A stretch of DNA of 64,000 nt from Pseudomonas reidholzensis (GTDB taxonomy: Bacteria; Pseudomonadota; Gammaproteobacteria; Pseudomonadales; Pseudomonadaceae). A program made the translations under genes and the position numbers. Shown here one piece after another: positions 8,463 to 16,690 of the stretch (positions are counted from its first letter, which is position 1; each line of letters opens with the position of its first letter). The notes beneath the pieces are model-generated. The model had not been told where the DNA came from. It saw only the letters and a list, made by a program, of their open reading frames with translations, and ran no database searches. The stretch covers positions 434,001 through 498,000 of the forward strand of contig NZ_UNOZ01000002.1 in NCBI RefSeq assembly GCF_900536025.1, in the 5' to 3' direction.

Positions 8463-9854
8463 CTAGGGCGCAGCCTGCCCCCTGGGCAGCAGCACGCTGA
8501 CCCGTAACCCCCCACCTTCGCGGTTCTTCAGCAGCAATTCGCCGCCATGGCTGGTGGCGATCCGCTGGGCGATGCTCAAGCCCAATCCATACCCGCCCGA
8601 GGCCTGGTTGCGCGAGCCTTCACCCCGCACGAACGGGTCGGTAATGGTGCCCAGTTGCGCCGCAACGATCCCCGGGCCGCGGTCATCGATATGGATGAAC
8701 ACCCCGGTGGTGGCCGTTTCCAAGGTGACCGACACCTGCTTGGCATAACGCAGCGCGTTCACCAGCAAATTCTGCAGGCAACGCTGCATCAGCAGTGCAT
8801 CGACCTCGATATTGCCCACCTGGCCCTGCACCGGCAGCGGCTCTTCGGTACTGGCCAGCTCCGCACACTGGCGTGCCACCAGGCGGTCCAGATCAACCTG
8901 TTGCAGGTTCTGCTGCTCGCCGGCACGCAGGTAGTCCAGCACCTGGCCGATCATTTCGTCCATCTGCACGATGTTCTGCCGCAGGCGCTCCTTGTGTTCA
9001 CCCGGCTCAAGGCGCTCCAGGCGCAAACGCATGCGTGTCAGCGGGGTGCGCAGGTCATGCGAGACGGCCGCCAGAAAATAGGCCTTGTCGTTGACCATGG
9101 CGATCAGCCGTTGCTGCATGGCGTTGAACGCCTGCGCCGCCTGGCGCACTTCCTCCGGGCCGTCCAGCGGCAGCGGCGCCTGCTCAAGATTACTGCCCAG
9201 GCCACGCGCGGCATCGGCCAGGCGCCGTAGGGGGCGCAGGCACAGGCGCACGGCCAGCAGGCACACCAGCAATACTGCGACGATGCGCAGGGCATACACC
9301 CGCAACAGGTAATCGCTGATCAGTACCCAGGCCGACTCACCGCTCCAGCCCTGCAACTCCTCGCCGTCGATGGTCAGCCAGTGGCCGTCGGCCAGCGGCA
9401 CGGCAAACTGCAGGTGCGCCTGGGCCGTACGCAGGCCAAACAGGCTGCGCCAGACAATCGGCTGGCCCAGCTCATCGGTGAGCTGCACCTTCAGCAGCCG
9501 TACCTGGGCATCACGCCCCAACTCATAGGCCAGCGCTTGTTGCAGCAGCAGTTCGACCCGTCGGCGCCCGCGGCGCTCATCCACTTCGACCTCGGGCAAC
9601 GCTTCGGCGCAGCGCACCCGGTAGTGGTTTGGCAAATGCAGGGTGCCGGCGTGGCAGTCGGCCTGGGCGATCAATGGCGCGCTGCGGGCGGCGATCAAGC
9701 GCACCGGCGCTTCCAGCACCTGGGCGAAGCGCACGTCGAACCAGATGCTGCTGGACATCAGCTGGATCAACAGCGTGCCGCTGACCATGATCAGCAACAG
9801 TTGGCCGAACAGGGTTTTCGGCCAAAGACGGCGCAGCACCCTCGGCACACGCAC
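8463..9854 (-). CDS. Sensor histidine kinase, OmpR/EnvZ-type partner
   Basis: 463-aa membrane kinase. It has TM1 at residues ~15-37, a periplasmic sensor segment ~40-180 with two cysteines, TM2 ~185-205, HAMP ~205-255, and a HisKA domain with the phospho-accepting His266 in AAVSHDLRTPLTRMR. The HATPase domain follows with N-box LQNLLVNALRYA, G1 DDRGPGI and G2 GGYGLGLSIAQRI. Its gene lies two bases after the response-regulator stop, so the two are co-transcribed and should act as a pair. Divergent to them is a TonB-dependent receptor, the arrangement seen for PfeRS/PirRS, which sense ferric siderophores. Sensing a siderophore is therefore a likely but unproved role. Confidence 0.93.
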   Translation of the reverse strand: MRVPRVLRRLWPKTLFGQLLLIMVSGTLLIQLMSSSIWFDVRFAQVLEAPVRLIAARSAPLIAQADCHAGTLHLPNHYRVRCAEALPEVEVDERRGRRRVELLLQQALAYELGRDAQVRLLKVQLTDELGQPIVWRSLFGLRTAQAHLQFAVPLADGHWLTIDGEELQGWSGESAWVLISDYLLRVYALRIVAVLLVCLLAVRLCLRPLRRLADAARGLGSNLEQAPLPLDGPEEVRQAAQAFNAMQQRLIAMVNDKAYFLAAVSHDLRTPLTRMRLRLERLEPGEHKERLRQNIVQMDEMIGQVLDYLRAGEQQNLQQVDLDRLVARQCAELASTEEPLPVQGQVGNIEVDALLMQRCLQNLLVNALRYAKQVSVTLETATTGVFIHIDDRGPGIVAAQLGTITDPFVRGEGSRNQASGGYGLGLSIAQRIATSHGGELLLKNREGGGLRVSVLLPRGQAAP

Positions 9855-9856
9855 GT

Positions 9857-10564
9857 TCAGAGGCGCGCACCGGTGAGCAGGTAGCCTTCGTTACGGATGG
9901 TCAGAATCTGCACCGCGCCCTCCGGGCTGCGACGTAACTGCTGGCGCAGGCGGCTGATGCACATGTCGACCGAACGGTCGTCGGGCAAGTGGTCGCGGCC
10001 GAACGCGCTGCGCGTCAGCAGGTCGCGGGAGACCACGCGGTTGTTGGCGTCGAGCAACTCGCGCAGCACCCGGTAGTCGGAGCGCGGCAGCGACAGCGCC
10101 TGGCCGTCGGGGCCGGTCAGCAGGCGCTTGATGTGGTCCAGGCGGTAACCGGCAAAGCTCTGCTCATCGACAGCGGCCTCTTCGAGGGGCGGCTCGAGGC
10201 GCTGCGGGCGGCGCAGCACGGCCTTGATCCGGGCGATCAGCTCACGGGGCTCGAACGGCTTCGACAGGTAGTCGTCGGCACCGACCTCCAGGCCGATGAT
10301 CCGATCGAACGTGCTGCCCTTGGCCGACAGCATGATCACCGCCAGCCCTGCGTGTGCCTGCAATTGCCGGCACAGGCTCAAACCGTCCTCGCCCGGCAGC
10401 ATCAGGTCGAGCACCACCAGGTCGACCTTGTGCCGGGCCAGCTGTGCACGCATCTGTTCGCCGTCTGCGGCGGGCAGCACTGTGTAGCCGGCATCGCTCA
10501 GGTAATCGCAGAGAAGTTCGCGGATTTCGTCGTCATCGTCGACGACCAGCAGGGTGCTGCTCAT
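9857..10564 (-). CDS. OmpR-family response regulator
   Basis: 235-aa two-domain regulator. The receiver (residues 1-120) has the acidic pocket VVDDDDE, phospho-acceptor Asp53 in VVLDLMLPGEDG, the switch LSAKG and the lysine in LSKPFEP. The C-terminal winged helix (~140-235) has SVDMCISRLRQQLRRSP and the final IRNEGYLL. ATG 10564 is chosen because AGAGG precedes it by 11 bases; an in-frame ATG 11 codons earlier lacks a site. It sits upstream of and in one operon with the kinase gene. It probably controls the divergent receptor gene across the 154-bp gap, which holds a small CATGCCGGGCATG palindrome near 10630. Confidence 0.94.
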   Translation of the reverse strand: MSSTLLVVDDDDEIRELLCDYLSDAGYTVLPAADGEQMRAQLARHKVDLVVLDLMLPGEDGLSLCRQLQAHAGLAVIMLSAKGSTFDRIIGLEVGADDYLSKPFEPRELIARIKAVLRRPQRLEPPLEEAAVDEQSFAGYRLDHIKRLLTGPDGQALSLPRSDYRVLRELLDANNRVVSRDLLTRSAFGRDHLPDDRSVDMCISRLRQQLRRSPEGAVQILTIRNEGYLLTGARL

Positions 10565-10718
10565 TGGCAAAAATACCTCTTCAAGAGCGCCCAGCAATGC
10601 TCATTACGTTCGATTACATGCCCGTACATGCCGGGCATGGAGCCCAGCGGGCGCAGGCCTAGAATCCTACCAAAAAATCATCTGCGAATACGACGCTTTC
10701 CCAATGACTAAGGGCATC

Positions 10719-12998
10719 ATGAACCCCATCTCCCGCTCCCCGCGAGGCGCTAGCCGCCTTACTCCGCTGGCCTTGTGCATCGCTGCCGCGTGCAATGCTC
10801 CCGCCTTCGCCGCCGACAGCCAGCCGCTGGAGCTGGACGCCACGCAGATCGAAGACAGCGCCCTGGTGCCTGCTGACCAGACCGGCCAGCTTGGCTACAC
10901 CGTGGAGAGCACGCGCAGCTCCACCGGCCTCAAGCTGACCCCGCGGCAGACCCCGCAGTCGGTCACTACCATCACCCGGCAGCAAATGGACGACCGTGAT
11001 ATCCACACCATCGAACAAGCGCTGGAGACCACCCCGGGGGTCAGCGTGAGCAAGATGGAAGTGGGCGGCCGCACCGACTTCCGCGCGCGGGGCTATTCGA
11101 TTTCCAACTGGAAGGTCGACGGGCTCAAGTTCCAGGGCGGCTCCGATTTCAGTGGCGGCGGCAATGCTCTGAACATGGACCTGTACGAGCGTATCGACAT
11201 CGTCCGCGGGGCCAACGGCCTGCTCGGCGGCACCGGTGACCCTTCGGCGAGCGTCGACCTGATTCGCAAGGCACCGACCACGACCTTTGGCGGCAGCGCC
11301 TACGCCACCTATGGCAGCTGGGACAAGCGCCGCCTGGGCGCCGACCTGAACCTGCCGTTGTCCGCCGATGGCCGCCTGCGCTCGCGCTTCGTGGTCACCC
11401 AGGAGGACGCCGACTCGTTCCGCGACAACCAGTCCGAGCGCTCCCGCGCGGCGCTGGCCAACTTCGAATTCGACCTCGACGACGCCACCACCCTCGGCGC
11501 CGGCTACCAGTATGAGTACAGCAAAGTGGTCGGCGGCGGTTGGGGCGCCAACATCCCCATCTGGTACCGCGACGGCAGCACCACCGACCTGCCGCGCAGC
11601 ACCAACGTGGTGCCGAGCTGGAGCTTCGGCGAGTACATCACCCGCACCACCTTTGGCTCTCTGGCACACAGCTTCGACAACGACTGGGCACTGGACCTGA
11701 AGGTTGCCCAGAGCGAAGGCGAAGCGCTCAACCATCGCGGCCTGGCCAAGGTCAACTCGGCCGGCGGTGGCCGCTATGGCGGTTACTGGCAGCAGGATGG
11801 CAGCGGCGCCGTGCTCAACGGCCTGCACAGCTCCAGCGACACCACCCAGCAGTCGGCGCAGATCGACCTGTCGGGGCCGTTCCAGCTGTTCGGCCGCACC
11901 CACCAGGCGATGGTCGGCTACAACGACAGCCGTACCGTCGCCTGGTCGCCGGAATACACCTGCACCATGGTCGGCGACGGCCGCGCCAGCGCCCCCGCCC
12001 TGGGCTGCCAGTTCCGCGCCAACAACGGCTTGCCGCTGAGCAACTGGGGCAACGGCGTGGACAGCGACTACGACATGCTCGCCTCCCGTACCGGCCGCCA
12101 CAGCAAGACCACCACTCGCCTGCAAGGCCTGTATGCCGCCACCCGCCTGAGCATCACCGAGCCGCTGTCGGTGATCGTCGGGGCACGCAGCACCGACTAC
12201 TCGGCCACCACCCGCAGTGTCGCTGGCGTGCGCAGCAACCAGCAGAACCACGGCATCGTCACGCCGTACCTGGGTGTGGTCTACGACCTCAACGACACCT
12301 ACTCGCTGTACGCCAGCTACACCGACATCTTCAACCCGCAGACCGCCGAGACCGTCAACGGCACCAAGGTCGAGCCGATCCGCGGCCAGAGCTACGAGAC
12401 CGGCATCAAGGGTGCCTGGCTGGATGGCCGCCTGAATGCCTCTGCCGCGTACTTCCGGACCAAGCAGCAGAACAAGGCGGTGCTGGATGACGGCCAGCTG
12501 ACCCCCACCGGCGGCGATGCCTACACCACCGGTACCGGCCAGGAAACCGACGGTATCGACCTTGAAATCGCCGGTGCGCTGACCGCCAACTGGAACGTCT
12601 ATGCCGGCTACACCTACCTGCATTTCCGTCGCGTCGACAGCGATGGTCGCAGCGATCCGTCGCACCTGTTCAAGGCCTCGACCACCTATCGCCTGTCCGG
12701 CCCACTGGATCGCCTGACCCTGGGCGCGGGGGTTTCTGCGCAGACCAACATCCGCGCGATCTCGAGCCCCGCCGGGCAGCCGGTCAATGGCGTCAGCTCG
12801 GGGGCGACCGACGTCAACTGGTCGGGGTATGCGATCTGGAATGCCATGGCCAAGTACCAGCTGACCGATGACACCACCGTGAGCCTGAATGCCAACAACC
12901 TGTTCGACCAGCATTACTACAGCAACTATGGGTTCTATGCGGGGGCGATCTATGGGGATCCGCGGAACATGGCGGTGACGGTGAGCACGTCGTTCTGA
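10719..12998 (+). CDS. TonB-dependent siderophore receptor (FhuE/FpvA-like, no STN domain)
   Basis: 759-aa outer-membrane receptor with signal peptide ending FAA/DSQ, a plug at residues ~65-200 (TPRQTPQSVTTITRQQMDD, VDGLKFQG, YERIDIVRGANGLLGG) and a barrel ending in VSTSF. The short region between signal peptide and plug (LELDATQIEDSA...) is too small for an STN signalling domain. That fits control by the divergent two-component system instead of a sigma/anti-sigma pair. ATG 10719 has AAGGG upstream; another in-frame ATG at 10704 is less well placed. The plug and barrel resemble the FhuE/FpvA class (hydroxamate or mixed siderophores). The ligand is uncertain. Confidence 0.93.
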   Translation: MNPISRSPRGASRLTPLALCIAAACNAPAFAADSQPLELDATQIEDSALVPADQTGQLGYTVESTRSSTGLKLTPRQTPQSVTTITRQQMDDRDIHTIEQALETTPGVSVSKMEVGGRTDFRARGYSISNWKVDGLKFQGGSDFSGGGNALNMDLYERIDIVRGANGLLGGTGDPSASVDLIRKAPTTTFGGSAYATYGSWDKRRLGADLNLPLSADGRLRSRFVVTQEDADSFRDNQSERSRAALANFEFDLDDATTLGAGYQYEYSKVVGGGWGANIPIWYRDGSTTDLPRSTNVVPSWSFGEYITRTTFGSLAHSFDNDWALDLKVAQSEGEALNHRGLAKVNSAGGGRYGGYWQQDGSGAVLNGLHSSSDTTQQSAQIDLSGPFQLFGRTHQAMVGYNDSRTVAWSPEYTCTMVGDGRASAPALGCQFRANNGLPLSNWGNGVDSDYDMLASRTGRHSKTTTRLQGLYAATRLSITEPLSVIVGARSTDYSATTRSVAGVRSNQQNHGIVTPYLGVVYDLNDTYSLYASYTDIFNPQTAETVNGTKVEPIRGQSYETGIKGAWLDGRLNASAAYFRTKQQNKAVLDDGQLTPTGGDAYTTGTGQETDGIDLEIAGALTANWNVYAGYTYLHFRRVDSDGRSDPSHLFKASTTYRLSGPLDRLTLGAGVSAQTNIRAISSPAGQPVNGVSSGATDVNWSGYAIWNAMAKYQLTDDTTVSLNANNLFDQHYYSNYGFYAGAIYGDPRNMAVTVSTSF

Positions 12999-13088
12999 AA
13001 GACGATTTGCCCATTCGTGGCGTAAGCGTTCAGGTTTCCGCTGAGCGGCGCCCCGAATAGGCAGTACTGCTTGTCTTCTGTCTTGGTC

Positions 13089-13130
13089 ACCTATACGTTA
13101 CAAGACACTCTATTTGTCACGAATATAGGA
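13089..13130 (+). promoter_or_regulatory. Imperfect inverted repeat ahead of HTH gene
   Basis: ACCTATACGTTACAAG (13089-13104) and TTTGTCACGAATATAGG (13113-13129) are roughly inverted copies directly ahead of the HTH start. This is a plausible autoregulatory operator. Confidence 0.4.
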
Positions 13131-13131
13131 C

Positions 13132-13383
13132 ATGGACCACGAACTGATCAGCTCGCGCCTGGGGCAACAGATCCGGACGCGTCGAATTAATCGCGGGCTC
13201 ACCCAACTGCAGTTGGCGGAGCTCGCGACGCTCACCCGGCAAAAGGTCATTGCTGTGGAGAAGGGCAGCCTTTCAGTAGGCATGGGCGCCTATGCAAGGG
13301 TGTTGGCCGCCCTGGATAGCGAGTTTGAGGTTGTGCCTGCTGTGCTGCCAACGCTGGATGAGATCGAGGGGATGTTCGAATGA
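13132..13383 (+). CDS. XRE/HipB-type helix-turn-helix protein
   Basis: 83-aa protein with a single Cro/C1-type HTH: LGQQIRTRRINRGLTQLQLAELATLTRQKVIAVEKG, then a short beta-like tail (EFEVVPAVLPTLDEIEGMFE). It resembles HipB-type antitoxins, but no hipA follows. Instead its last codon overlaps the start of a 45-aa frame by four bases (ATGA), and that frame in turn overlaps a DUF2442 gene. This tight coupling suggests a three-gene operon with the HTH protein as repressor or antitoxin. An imperfect inverted repeat lies immediately upstream. The Shine-Dalgarno-like AGGA is very close to the ATG, so the exact start is slightly uncertain. Confidence 0.85.
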   Translation: MDHELISSRLGQQIRTRRINRGLTQLQLAELATLTRQKVIAVEKGSLSVGMGAYARVLAALDSEFEVVPAVLPTLDEIEGMFE

Positions 13384-13517
13384 GTACTTCACTCAGCCTC
13401 GACGGGCAACCCAGCTCAATCCGGCGCTCGACCGCCCAGAGCATTCTGCAAGAGGCCCTGGCGTGGGTCGCGGCCAATCAGGGCGATCTGTTGAAGGAGT
13501 GGATGAAATGGCATTGA
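13380..13517 (+). CDS. 45-aa protein, possible C-terminal remnant of a DUF4160 protein
   Basis: ATG at 13380 overlaps the HTH stop (ATGA), and the TGA at 13515-13517 lies inside the next gene, so it is translationally coupled on both sides. The second half (QEALAWVAANQGDLLKEW) looks like the C-terminal helix of DUF4160 proteins, which normally run ~80-90 aa and are encoded next to DUF2442 genes. The first half (SLSLDGQPSSIRRSTAQS) has no counterpart I can see. It may be a truncated DUF4160 protein or an independent small protein; the match is by eye only. Confidence 0.5.
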   Translation: MSTSLSLDGQPSSIRRSTAQSILQEALAWVAANQGDLLKEWMKWH

Positions 13518-13777
13518 TGAAACGTCCCCGCCTGCGGTCGGTTCAGCCTCTGCCGGGGGCCGGCCTCAAGCTGACGTTTACCAATGGTCAACGGTTTACC
13601 TTGGATATGAGCGGCGCGCTTGAAGCTTATCCGAGGTTGGCGCCACTGGTTAAGGGCAACGCGTTCGAAGGTGTCACGCTAGGTGATGGGGGCTGGTCTG
13701 TGGAATGGCCAGAGCTGGACATCCAGATCGGTGCCGACACTCTATTACTGGATGCGCTAGCTCAGAGCGCTCCATGA
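13508..13777 (+). CDS. DUF2442 family protein
   Basis: 89-aa cytoplasmic protein whose whole length fits DUF2442: RLRSVQPLPGAGLKLTFTNGQRFTLDMSG at the start, then APLVKGNAFEGVTLGDGGWSVEWPELDIQIGADTLLLDAL. DUF2442 genes are usually paired with DUF4160 genes and have been proposed to form toxin-antitoxin-like modules; no biochemical activity is established. The ATG overlaps the preceding frame by ten bases and GGAGTGG serves as ribosome site. A terminator follows 20 bases downstream and closes the operon. Confidence 0.85.
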   Translation: MALMKRPRLRSVQPLPGAGLKLTFTNGQRFTLDMSGALEAYPRLAPLVKGNAFEGVTLGDGGWSVEWPELDIQIGADTLLLDALAQSAP

Positions 13778-13795
13778 GCGGGAGCCAAGACAAAC

Positions 13796-13827
13796 AAAAA
13801 AGGCTCACCTTGCGGTGAGCCTTTTTT
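13796..13827 (+). terminator. Terminator of the HTH/DUF2442 operon
   Basis: Stem AAAGGCTCACC (13799-13809) / GGTGAGCCTTT (13814-13824), loop TTGC, T run to 13827. The A run ahead lets it work for the leftward tRNA-Thr transcript as well. Confidence 0.9.
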
Positions 13828-13838
13828 GATACTGCGTA

Positions 13839-13914
<76 letters not shown>

Positions 13915-14012
13915 AATGGGGCGTCATTATAGCGATCCGATTGCGCCTGTAAACCACTTCCTTGCAACCAATGCATAAATACCTAAGTCACCGGCGCAAA
14001 AGGAGAATTTTC

Positions 14013-14276
14013 CTACCAGCCGCGGTGGATGCTGTTGACGCTCGGCTCGGGCGTGCCGGGGTTGAAAAACAGCTTGTCGTTGTCGCAGCCGCGCTTGCGG
14101 CAGGGGGTTTCGGCCCGCAGCGGCAGGCCGTGGTCGCCGCCGAGCTGCATGCCGGGCGTGTTCCAACCCAGGTCTTCGGGCCGGTGCGTCGGGGCATTGT
14201 TTGCGCAGCCGCAGAGCACCAGGGCGAGGGTCAGCAGGGCGAGGGGCTTGGCGTGGTTCACGGTGGCGATGTCCAT
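14013..14276 (-). CDS. Small outer-membrane lipoprotein, hypothetical
   Basis: 87-aa product starting MDIATVNHAKPLALLTLALVLCGCANNAP. It has a charged N-terminus, a hydrophobic stretch and a lipobox (LCGC) with the modified cysteine near residue 24, so it should be exported and lipid-anchored. Residue +2 is not Asp, which suggests outer-membrane sorting. The mature part is short, with two further cysteines (ETPCRKRGCDNDKLFF) and no recognised domain. A longer in-frame start at 14411 would bury the signal sequence and is unlikely. It lies alone, downstream of a 355-bp gap. Confidence 0.7.
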   Translation of the reverse strand: MDIATVNHAKPLALLTLALVLCGCANNAPTHRPEDLGWNTPGMQLGGDHGLPLRAETPCRKRGCDNDKLFFNPGTPEPSVNSIHRGW

Positions 14277-14631
14277 TCGTAGGTTGGTCGTTGTTTTATG
14301 CGCATTGCCAAGGCTGCCGGGTGCCTTCGAAGAGGTGGCAGCCGGGCTGGGCGGATAGCAGGATGAGCGCAAGTGTAACCCAGTTGGGCAAGCCTCAGGG
14401 CAGGTTGCCATCCCCCTTTAGAACTAAGCCTGTAAAACCTTATGCACAAGCGGCATGCCAGCGTTGCGTCCAGGGCATGCCACTCGTCGCGACCGCTGGT
14501 CTTTGCGCAAAGCCCTGTTTTTGCTGGGCTTGAAGGTTTAAGGGAATAAGCAGAGGGCTTTAAATAGCGCTGTGGATCCGAAATCAGGTGCCTTTCATCA
14601 AAAGCTTGTGCACAGACTTATCCACAGGTTT
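14277..14631. other. Intergenic region
   Basis: 355 bases with no supported gene. It contains the promoter side of the lipoprotein gene and one perfect DnaA box (TTATCCACA, 14618-14626) just beyond the methyltransferase stop. Nothing else stands out. Confidence 0.5.
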
Positions 14632-15843
14632 TCAGCTGTTTTTCTCGGCCAGAAGCAGCAGGTTTCGAGGCGTCAGTGGGTACGCGCAGAACACCCCGAG
14701 CCGCACGATGTAACCCTGTTCCTGCAGGAACAGCGCACGATCGAGCACCAACCACAGCTCCAGCGGCCGCCTGAACAGATTGCGCACTCGCTCCAGGTTG
14801 CGTACCTGGGCCAGGCGTTGCCAACCCGCGGCCTCCAGCATCGGCCAATCCGGTTCACCGGTCAGCGCCAGTTGCTTGAGCTCGGCCAGGTCACGGCAGT
14901 ACTGCTCGAACGGTTTTTCCAGCCAGCTGACCGGCAGCGAGGGGGTGGGTAGGTAACTGTCGCACTGGCGTTGCTCGCGTTGCAGCAGGTCAAAGCCCAG
15001 GCGCCGCGCCATCGAGGTGTCGCGCTGGCGGCGCACGCGGGCGCCGGCCGTGACCGTTTCGCTCAGCGGCAGGCCGAGGTCGTCGAGGTCCAGCTGCAGC
15101 GTCGAGGCGCGTGCAGCGGCCGACAACGCCTGGTAGTGCTCGGCCTGGATGCGGTTGTAGCAGCACGGGGCGACGGCCACGTGCCGGCAGCCCTGCTGCG
15201 CGGCCAGTTGCAACAGGCGTACGTGCAGGTCGCCGCAGGCATGCAGGGCGACCACGCTTTTGTCGGTGCCCAGGTGGCGAGCGCTGTCGTCGGCCATTAC
15301 ATCCTGATGCACGTGGGCCGCTGGCAGTTGGTGGTGGTCACTCAAGGCCTGGCCGGCGGCGACCAGCTGGGCGTCGTACTCCAGGCAGGTCAGCTGCTGG
15401 CCGGGTTGCAACAGGCGACGGCCGAGGTGGCCCTTGCCCGAGCACCAGTCCAGCCAGTGGCCGGTCTGCTGGCGAAAGCCCAGGCGGCGGCTGAAGGCCT
15501 CGATCTGTTGCCATTTGCGGCCGGGGACGCCGACGTCGAGGCGGTGGCCGGCTGCGGGCAGGCCGGCGTCGGGCAGTTCGCCGAGTTGGCTGAGGTGCTC
15601 GGCCTGGCTGGCCAGGTGCGCGTAGGGGGCGGGCGGCTGGCTAGGGTCGAGCGGGGCTTCGGCGTCTTCCAGCGTGCGTTGGCGCAGCCACGTCGACAGG
15701 GCCGGGTGCTGGGTCTCCCAGTCCAGCTGCAGCGTGGTGAAGGGTCTTGGCTTCCACAGGGCTTGGTGCTCGACGAGGAACTGGTCAATGGCTTGGAAGC
15801 GCTGGAGGAGTTGCTCGCTGTGGAGGTGGGCGGTGGTGGTCAT
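14632..15843 (-). CDS. SAM-dependent methyltransferase (METTL25/Methyltransf_32-like)
   Basis: 403-aa cytoplasmic protein. Residues ~165-185 (HWLDWCSGKGHLGRRLL) are the SAM-binding motif I of a class-I methyltransferase, CLEYDAQLV is motif II, and HVAVAPCCYNRI near residue 240 matches the APCCYN signature of the Methyltransf_32/METTL25 group. The C-terminal ~150 residues (RRLGFDLLQREQ...) are specific to the bacterial family. The substrate is unknown; eukaryotic relatives are likewise poorly defined. It stands alone, with a REP pair upstream and a long gap downstream. Confidence 0.85.
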   Translation of the reverse strand: MTTTAHLHSEQLLQRFQAIDQFLVEHQALWKPRPFTTLQLDWETQHPALSTWLRQRTLEDAEAPLDPSQPPAPYAHLASQAEHLSQLGELPDAGLPAAGHRLDVGVPGRKWQQIEAFSRRLGFRQQTGHWLDWCSGKGHLGRRLLQPGQQLTCLEYDAQLVAAGQALSDHHQLPAAHVHQDVMADDSARHLGTDKSVVALHACGDLHVRLLQLAAQQGCRHVAVAPCCYNRIQAEHYQALSAAARASTLQLDLDDLGLPLSETVTAGARVRRQRDTSMARRLGFDLLQREQRQCDSYLPTPSLPVSWLEKPFEQYCRDLAELKQLALTGEPDWPMLEAAGWQRLAQVRNLERVRNLFRRPLELWLVLDRALFLQEQGYIVRLGVFCAYPLTPRNLLLLAEKNS

Positions 15844-15878
15844 AGGGGCGGTGTCAATTGAGATGTGTGTCCATCAAT

Positions 15879-15977
15879 GCCGGCCTCTTCGCGGGTAAAC
15901 CCGCTCCCACAGGGATATGCGCCTATCTGTAGAGCGGCGCGGTCTCTGTGGGAGCGGGTTTACCCGCGAAGAGGCCA
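15879..15977. repeat. Inverted pair of P. putida-type REP elements
   Basis: CGGCCTCTTCGCGGGTAAAC-type unit at 15880-15915 and its inverse at 15946-15976, separated by ~30 bases. It lies between two genes both read leftward. Confidence 0.93.
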
Positions 15978-16000
15978 ATCCTGACACCGTGAAGGATGCT

Positions 16001-16690
16001 TCAGCGCCCCTGGCTGGCGTCCACGCGCAGCCAGCGCTCAAGCACCTTGAAGCCTTGCACCAAGGCGAACGAGATCACCAGGTAGAACACCCCGGCGGCG
16101 AAGAAGATCTCCACCGGCAGGTAGGTCCGGGCAATGATCGTGCGCGCCATGCCGGTCAGTTCCAGCAGCGTCACGGTACTGGCCAGGGCGCTGGCCTTGA
16201 GCATCAGGATCACTTCGTTGCTGTACGCCGGCAGGCCGATGCGCGTGGCGCGTGGCAGCATGATGTAGAACAGCGTCTTGGCGCGCGACATGCCCAGCGC
16301 CCGCGCCGCCTCGATCTCGCCCTTGGGGATCGCCTGCAGCGCGCCCCGGAGGATCTCGGCGATGTAGGCGGCGGTGTGCAGGGTCATGGTCAGCACGGTG
16401 CACCAGAACGGATCGCGCAGGTACGGCCACAACGCGCTGCTGCGCACCGCATCGAACTGCGCCAGGCCGTAGTACACCAGAAACAGCTGCACCAGCAGCG
16501 GCGTGCCGCGGAAGAAGAAGATGTAGCCGTACGGCAGGGCGCGCACGTACCAGAGGCGCGAGGCCCGGGCGACACCCAGCGGGATGGCCAGGATCAGCCC
16601 GGCGACCACCGCGATGGCCACCAGCTCCAGGGTCAGGGTCGCGCCCTGGGCCAGCCGTGGCAGCCATTTGATGATGACTTCCCAGTTCAT
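16001..16690 (-). CDS. hisM: Basic amino-acid ABC transporter permease (HisM/AotM type)
   Basis: 229-aa inner-membrane permease of the polar-amino-acid uptake family. About five hydrophobic segments are visible (e.g. residues 15-40, 55-80, 100-120, 195-215). The EAA loop EIEAARALGMSRAKTLFYIMLPRA contacts the ATPase. It pairs with HisQ, whose stop overlaps this start by one base (16690). It is the last gene of a leftward operon ATPase-binding protein-HisQ-HisM. In pseudomonads this set carries arginine, ornithine, lysine or histidine; the binding protein decides which. Confidence 0.93.
   Translation of the reverse strand: MNWEVIIKWLPRLAQGATLTLELVAIAVVAGLILAIPLGVARASRLWYVRALPYGYIFFFRGTPLLVQLFLVYYGLAQFDAVRSSALWPYLRDPFWCTVLTMTLHTAAYIAEILRGALQAIPKGEIEAARALGMSRAKTLFYIMLPRATRIGLPAYSNEVILMLKASALASTVTLLELTGMARTIIARTYLPVEIFFAAGVFYLVISFALVQGFKVLERWLRVDASQGR

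Noticed and set aside
10659-12914. Antisense open frame of ~750 codons under the second siderophore receptor
   Set aside because: Low-complexity valine/alanine/glycine-rich translation typical of the complement of a GC-rich gene; the plus-strand receptor is certain.
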